A stretch of DNA of 64,000 nt from assembly GCF_030150205.1 (NCBI RefSeq), contig NZ_JASLGT010000008.1:736872-800871 (forward strand), in the 5' to 3' direction. How positions within the stretch are numbered: position 1 is the stretch's first letter; every line of letters begins with the position of its first letter. Shown here one piece after another: positions 60,132-64,000 of this stretch. A model generated the notes under the pieces. That model was not told the DNA's origin, ran no database searches, and saw nothing but the letters and a program-made list of their open reading frames with translations. Both the position numbers and the translations under genes were made by a program. This DNA comes from Niabella sp. (GTDB lineage Bacteria; Bacteroidota; Bacteroidia; Chitinophagales; Chitinophagaceae).

Positions 60132-60968
60132 ATGCGTAAAGCTTCTAAACTGTTTTGGGCATCTGTAATGGCCATTTCAATCGTTTCCTGTACCCAAAAC
60201 AATGTAAAACAGGATAATTCGTTAAAAAAGTACTTTGATGAGCACCAGCTCAACGGAACCTTTGCCCTGCTGAATAATGGTACCGGCGAATTTACCGTGT
60301 ATAACCTGGCCCGCTACCGGGATAGCGCCTACCTGCCGGCCAGCACGTTTAAGATCGTAAATTCACTGATCGGACTTCAAACGGGCATTATTTCCAGCGA
60401 CAGCATGGTTATTCCCTGGGACGGGGTTCAGCGGGCGATTCCTGAATGGAATAAAGATTTGAACATGTACCAGGCCTTCCGTGTTTCAGCCGTGCCCTAT
60501 TACCAGGAAGTGGCCCGGCGGATCGGCAAAGAAAAAATGCAGTACTGGCTGGATTCACTGCACTACGGTGCCGGGAAAAAAGATACCCTCTTTAAGATCC
60601 ATTCTGCTATTGATACCTTCTGGCTCGACAATACCCTTAAATTGACCCCTGATGAAAACCTGGGACTGGTGAAAAAACTGTACTTCAACGAGTTGCCATT
60701 TTTTAAACTTTACCAGGAAAAGGTAAAGAATGCTATGCTCTTCGAGGACAATTCCAATTACAAACTGGCTTATAAAACCGGCTGGGCCACAACCGAAAAA
60801 GGCCATGCGCTGGGCTGGATCGTTGGCTGGATCGAGGAGAACCGTCACCCTTATTTTTTTGTACTGAACGTAGAATCCGCGGATCCTAAATATGATATGA
60901 CCACTGTGCGGCTGAAAATGCTAAAGGATATTTTGAAGCAGCTGGGATTCTTTGAAGGGAAGATGTGA
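60132..60968 (+). CDS. Class D beta-lactamase (OXA-like) lipoprotein
   Basis: I start at the ATG at 60132 (278 aa) because a lipoprotein signal ends at Cys20 (ASVMAISIVSC). The ATG at 60084 would give a long leader but is possible. The serine active site is S71-T-F-K74 (PASTFKIVNS), the second motif is S119-A-V, and KTG is at 215-217 (AYKTGWATTE). The YGN motif is YGA (145-147). LDNTLKLTPDENLGLVKKLY is the usual class D omega-type segment. It should hydrolyse beta-lactams in the periplasm or be a related penicillin-binding protein. Resistance spectrum cannot be deduced. Confidence 0.88.
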   Translation: MRKASKLFWASVMAISIVSCTQNNVKQDNSLKKYFDEHQLNGTFALLNNGTGEFTVYNLARYRDSAYLPASTFKIVNSLIGLQTGIISSDSMVIPWDGVQRAIPEWNKDLNMYQAFRVSAVPYYQEVARRIGKEKMQYWLDSLHYGAGKKDTLFKIHSAIDTFWLDNTLKLTPDENLGLVKKLYFNELPFFKLYQEKVKNAMLFEDNSNYKLAYKTGWATTEKGHALGWIVGWIEENRHPYFFVLNVESADPKYDMTTVRLKMLKDILKQLGFFEGKM

Positions 60969-60997
60969 TCCTGCGGGGAAGAACTGGTTTTCAGTTG

Positions 60998-61422
60998 TCA
61001 GCTACTGCTGTCCGGCGGCGCATTATTGGTCCAGGTAACCGTAATAGCCTGTGCCGCTCCTGCGCTAATACTGCCGGGAATCATTTCCAGCAGGTTCCCC
61101 TTCGAAATAAGCACCTTGGTGTAGTCGATGTTACATCGTTGCCACTAAGCTGAATGTTTTCCATTACATTGGCCTGTGCCTGGTTATAGGGTGTTGCCAG
61201 CCCTTTACGCTTGCCAAAGAACAGGCGGGCAAAGGACTTGTACAAGCCTAAAAAAGCTACTGCAAAACGAAACAGTTCCCGGTGTGCTACCTGCGGTTCG
61301 CTAATGGTATTGCGCTTCAAAGGCCGGGTGCGGCTTATTTCCACGCCATGCACGTTGGCAATAATAATACGCCCGGTGCGGCCGGAGGTGCCGCTTAAAA
61401 TGGAATTGGTGACGCTGTACAT
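60998..61422 (-). pseudogene. Broken DUF6266-family gene
   Basis: The N-terminal 97 residues (SVTNSILSGTSGRTGRIIIA, then RELFRFAVAFLGLYKSFARL) match the DUF6266 family, common in Bacteroidota. Near 61130 a one-base deletion shifts the frame. The other frame continues with IDYTKVLISKGNLLEMIPGS and AAQAITVTWTNNAPPDSSS before a TGA at 60998-61000. Even after repair the product is only about 140 residues, against roughly 200 usual. Its end coincides with a GTTGTCA heptamer of the spacer repeat family, so the 3' part was probably lost to that repeat. Confidence 0.7.
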
Positions 61423-61500
61423 GGTTGTAATTTTTTAAAAATGAATCAATAAATGTTTGCTTGCATAAAGATGGGGCATTTAAGCGCTGTTTTATTTTTT

Positions 61501-61697
61501 TGATCCCTATTGATCCCTCCTGATCCCTTCTGACCCCTTATGATCCTTCCTGATCCCTATTGATCCCTATTGATCCCTTCTGATCTCAAAACGCATGTTT
61601 TCTGTATCCTTTGTATATCCTTTCTATATCCTTTGTATATCGTTTCTGTATCCTGGCTGTATCCTGGCTGTATCGTTTGTATATCGTTTCGGTATCG
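61501..61697. repeat. Two adjoining arrays with 10- and 11-base periods
   Basis: TGATCCC-type units begin at 61501, 61511, 61521 and so on to 61581: nine units, ten bases apart. After a short bridge TATCC/TATCG begins at 61605, 61616, 61627, 61638, 61649, 61660, 61671, 61682 and 61693: nine units, always eleven bases apart. Neither period is a multiple of three, so they are not coding. Confidence 0.95.
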
Positions 61698-61754
61698 GTA
61701 AGGGAGTGGTATGCGGTATGCCGGAATTGGGGAAAGGATTTGCTTTTGTCGGTC

Positions 61755-61880
61755 GGCAATAGTTGTCAGCGATCAGTTTTCAGTTGATGACGTCCGGGAT
61801 CGGGATCTGGCATAGGGAATTGAGTGTGAAACCGATCGAAGCCGGGGCCGGCTGTCAGCGATCAGCTTTCAGCCGGGAAT
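61755..61880. repeat. Period-7 words in the spacer before batB
   Basis: Bases 61762-61789 read GTTGTCA, GCGATCA, GTTTTCA, GTTGATG and bases 61851-61871 read GCTGTCA, GCGATCA, GCTTTCA. They belong to the same family as 63667 and 20171. The text between has no recognisable structure. Confidence 0.6.
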
Positions 61881-61938
61881 TTGACACGCGGCACCGGGTA
61901 TGAGCGGGATCGAACCTGAAACCGGTCTCCCGAACCGT

Positions 61939-61986
61939 AACTTATCAACCTGTTAACGTTTAAACCCGCCGAACTTATTAACTTTA
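61939..61986. repeat. Period-8 array immediately upstream of batB
   Basis: AACTTATC, AACCTGTT, AACGTTTA, AACCCGCC, GAACTTAT, TAACTTTA step by eight. The words match the right arm of the array at 16879-16918 (ACTTATTA, ACCTGTCA). It ends eight bases before the batB ATG and so overlaps the place where its promoter or ribosome site should be. Confidence 0.65.
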
Positions 61987-61994
61987 CGAAGTCA

Positions 61995-62999
61995 ATGAAG
62001 TTTGAGTTTCAATACATTTATTTTATCTGGCTGAGTGCGGCGGTGCTGCTGTTCCTGTTGCTATTTTCAGCAGTAAAACAATGGAAAAAAAGAACCATCC
62101 GTAAAATCGGAGAGCCGGCCCTGGTAAAATCCATGATCCGGGGGTACAGTCCTTTCCGGTTTAATCTTAAGTTTGTTTTATTATGCCTGGCGTTCCTGAT
62201 GGGCGTGCTTTGCACCATGAGCCTGCGCAAACCGGGAGGAAGCGATGGCATCAGGCGTGAGGGCATTGATGTGGTTTTTGCCCTCGACCTTAGTAAAAGC
62301 ATGCTGGCCCAGGATGTAAAGCCCAGCCGGTTGCTGCTGGCCAAACAGTTTATCAGTAAAATGATGGATGCCATGCCCAATAACCGCATCGGGCTGGTAT
62401 GGTTTGCCGGTAAAGCCTATATCCAGATGCCCATCAGCGCCGACCATGGTGCCGCACAGATCTATGTCAATGACGCCTCCCCGGATGTGGTTCCGGTAAA
62501 AGGTACCGTTATCGGAGATGCGCTGGAAGAAAGCCTGAAAACCTTTGGAGAGCGGGAAGCCAAGTTTAAGGCCGTGATCCTGATATCTGACGGAGAAGAT
62601 CATGATGAAAAGGCCCTGGAATTATCGAAGGAGATGCAAAAACGCGGGCTGATGGTGAACACCGTTGGCATCGGCTCCCCCGAGGGTACGTATATACCCG
62701 ATGATTCCACAGGCGGCAATAAACTGGATCCGCAAACCGGTCAGCCGATTATTTCAAAACTCAACCAGAAAGAATTACAGCAGATCGCCAGCAATACCAA
62801 TGGTGTTTACGTACACCTGACCGATATCGACGCAGCGATTAAAACGGTCAATGCACAGCTGACGCAGATCGACAAAAAGGTAACCGGGGATACCAGCCTG
62901 ATGAGCTTTTCTTATTACTTCTGGGTATTTGCAGCGGTAATGCTCCTGTTACTGGTAACCGAACAGTTATTGCCGGAGGGTAAAAAAACAAAAGAATGA
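61995..62999 (+). CDS. batB: BatB-like VWA-domain membrane protein
   Basis: The 334-residue protein has two N-terminal helices (about 10-24 and 56-75), a VWA domain and a C-terminal helix (FSYYFWVFAAVMLLLLVTE). The metal-ion adhesion site is DLSKSM (DxSxS) in VVFALDLSKSMLAQDVKPSR, with a matching Thr in KGTVIGDAL and an Asp in VILISDGEDHDE. Bat proteins are linked to aerotolerance and envelope integrity in Bacteroidota. It overlaps batC by four bases (ATGA). Neither a BatA nor a BatD gene is in view beside it. Confidence 0.88.
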   Translation: MKFEFQYIYFIWLSAAVLLFLLLFSAVKQWKKRTIRKIGEPALVKSMIRGYSPFRFNLKFVLLCLAFLMGVLCTMSLRKPGGSDGIRREGIDVVFALDLSKSMLAQDVKPSRLLLAKQFISKMMDAMPNNRIGLVWFAGKAYIQMPISADHGAAQIYVNDASPDVVPVKGTVIGDALEESLKTFGEREAKFKAVILISDGEDHDEKALELSKEMQKRGLMVNTVGIGSPEGTYIPDDSTGGNKLDPQTGQPIISKLNQKELQQIASNTNGVYVHLTDIDAAIKTVNAQLTQIDKKVTGDTSLMSFSYYFWVFAAVMLLLLVTEQLLPEGKKTKE

Positions 63000-63604
63000 A
63001 AGCGCGTTTCCTATACCTGTTGAACCTGATCGCCCTTCCCCTGTTTGCCCAGGATGGAAACAGTTTTATAAAACAAGGGAACGAATATTATGGCGAAGGC
63101 AAAATGGAAGAAGCCGTAAAGGCCTATGATAAGGCGATGGATGGTCCACAAAAATACATTGCCCTTATGAACAAAGGCAATGCCCTGTACCGGTTGAAAA
63201 AGCAGGAAGACGCGCTGAAGACCTATGAACAGGTGGCAACATCCGGGCAAACGAGTAACGAATTGCGCTCCGGCGCTTATTACAATACCGGCGTGGTATA
63301 TTCTAACCAGAATAAACTGGAAGAAAGCATTGAAGCCTATAAGAATGCCCTGCGCTTCAACAGCAATGACCTTAAGGCGCGCGAAAACCTGCAGAAAGCG
63401 TTGCTGGAGCGAAAAAAACAAAGCGGCGGCGGTGGCGCACAGGATAAAAAAGAAGATGAGAACCGGAAGCCCGACAGATCGCGGTTAAACCAGCGACAGG
63501 CTCAAAACCAGCTCGACAAGCTGGAAAACAAGGAAAAAAATACGCAACAACGGATCTCCGAAGATAAATCACAGTATGGAACCAGCGCCGGGAAAGACTG
63601 GTAG
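62996..63604 (+). CDS. batC: BatC-like tetratricopeptide-repeat protein
   Basis: The 202-residue protein has a signal peptide (FLYLLNLIALPLFAQ) and about three TPR units: FIKQGNEYYGEGKMEEAVKA, YIALMNKGNALYRLKKQEDA and AYYNTGVVYSNQNKLEESIE. A highly charged Gln/Lys/Asp-rich tail follows (RLNQRQAQNQLDKLENKEKN). It probably holds the VWA partner or other Bat proteins in the periplasm. Its start overlaps batB by four bases. The gene ends without a neighbouring batD. Confidence 0.88.
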   Translation: MKARFLYLLNLIALPLFAQDGNSFIKQGNEYYGEGKMEEAVKAYDKAMDGPQKYIALMNKGNALYRLKKQEDALKTYEQVATSGQTSNELRSGAYYNTGVVYSNQNKLEESIEAYKNALRFNSNDLKARENLQKALLERKKQSGGGGAQDKKEDENRKPDRSRLNQRQAQNQLDKLENKEKNTQQRISEDKSQYGTSAGKDW

Positions 63605-64000
63605 GCGGGAGCGCTTTGTTTGAGGTTTAAGATTAGGTCCCGTTTCATACCTGATGATCTATTGTAGCGATCAGTGGTCAGCTATCAGTTATCAGATGAT
63701 TCCGTTCGTGATAAGCAGATCAGTTATTCAATGCTATTCCTCAACAGGGTGTTATCACCTGAGCATGACAGATACGATTAAAGACACTGAGAACTGATGG
63801 CTAATAGCTAAAGTTTTTTTGGGGACAGCGAGACAAAGGGGCCGGGGAATGACAAAATCGGTAGTGTTTAGTTCTTTGTGTAAATAAATATTAAGTAACT
63901 GTATTGGAGAGTTAACCACCGGGCAGGTGAAGCGAAGTGAGGCGGAGCGTAGCGGAGCCGAACGAAGCGAACCTGCCCGGGTTGCGGCCGGCGCTTTGGC
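63605..64000. other. Terminal gap of about 400 bases with repeats
   Basis: No gene is seen. Bases 63667-63701 are heptamers (GCGATCA, GTGGTCA, GCTATCA, GTTATCA, GATGATT), and bases 63784-63811 repeat ACACTGA, GAACTGA, TGGCTAA, TAGCTAA. Bases 63919-63980 form a long hairpin, listed separately. No terminator of batC was found. Confidence 0.65.
63919..63980. repeat. REP-like hairpin with five-base internal repeat
   Basis: CCGGGCAGGT and ACCTGCCCGG form a perfect ten-base stem. The 42-base loop is made of degenerate pentamers (GAAGC, GAAGT, GAGGC, GGAGC, GTAGC, GGAGC, CGAAC, GAAGC). The mixture of a stable stem and a short repeat is reminiscent of REP-type sequences. It is at the window edge. 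Confidence 0.75.

Larger units (their letters stand above)
60969..61994. other. Gap between beta-lactamase and batB genes
   Basis: Apart from the DUF6266 pseudogene, this 1-kb stretch consists almost wholly of short tandem arrays of four different periods (7, 8, 10 and 11). No intact gene, RNA gene or terminator is apparent. Confidence 0.7.

Noticed and set aside
61081..61422. Intact 113-residue gene
   Set aside because: The last residues leave the family pattern; the other frame continues it, so the gene is frameshifted.
1..64000. tRNA, rRNA or complete insertion sequence
   Set aside because: No cloverleaf, rRNA core sequence or transposase was seen on either strand by eye; a covariance-model scan would be needed to exclude small RNAs.

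Overview
The window looks like a Bacteroidota chromosome, most likely family Chitinophagaceae. Supporting signs are promoters of the TAnnTTTG type, weak or absent Shine-Dalgarno sequences, DUF5686 and DUF6266 family proteins, Bat-type VWA/TPR genes, a UpxY-type antiterminator, IcmF-type mutase parts and a GH127/GH106/GH78 glycosidase set. No rRNA, tRNA, CRISPR array or complete insertion sequence was seen.

Layout. (1) 1-1.5 kb: end of an ECF sigma operon with a one-pass membrane protein and a small secreted protein, closed by a strong terminator. (2) 1.6-10.5 kb: a metallo-beta-lactamase-fold hydrolase, then a GH127-GH106 pair divergent from a GH78 gene, a set suited to L-rhamnose- and L-arabinose-containing plant glycans; no SusC/SusD is in view. 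(3) 10.8-18.3 kb: PEP carboxylase, then the alpha operon infA-rpmJ-rpsM-rpsK-rpsD-rpoA-rplQ with its own promoter and terminator, and a small conserved gene upstream. (4) 18.7-30.8 kb: housekeeping and metabolism: an outer-membrane protein, a phosphodiesterase, an IcmF-like acyl-CoA mutase split into two genes, a class-III aminotransferase, rpiA, a DUF5686 outer-membrane protein, a GloB-like hydrolase and a second ECF sigma factor. (5) 31.4-58.1 kb: a large surface-polysaccharide locus, nearly all on the minus strand. It reads upxY, wza-like, wzc-like, rmlB, a four-helix-bundle gene, rmlA, nucleotide-sugar tailoring genes (cupin ketoisomerases, DegT aminotransferase, acetyltransferases, an oxidoreductase), Wzx flippase, glycosyltransferases, asparagine synthase, UDP-glucuronate decarboxylase and a CpsB-type phosphatase. 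A multi-pass membrane protein and a secreted beta-helix protein sit inside it on the plus strand. (6) 58.2-64 kb: an acyltransferase membrane protein, a degenerate 2H-like protein, a class D beta-lactamase, a broken DUF6266 gene, and a BatB-BatC pair.

The polysaccharide genes form a coherent pathway. RmlA and RmlB make dTDP-4-keto-6-deoxyglucose. An FdtA-type ketoisomerase, an FdtB-type aminotransferase and an acetyltransferase can turn it into a dTDP-3-acetamido-3,6-dideoxyhexose. UXS supplies UDP-xylose. The glycosyltransferases build the repeat unit, Wzx flips it, a membrane protein may polymerise it, and Wza/Wzc export it under control of UpxY and the CpsB-type phosphatase.

The most unusual feature is in the spacers. 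Many intergenic gaps, including four or five inside the essential ribosomal operon, carry degenerate short tandem arrays with a fixed period (7, 8, 9, 10, 11 or 21 bases) but drifting words, often as two arms in inverted orientation. One family, built on GTTGAA every 10 bases, flanks a four-helix-bundle gene on both sides and recurs 26 kb away.
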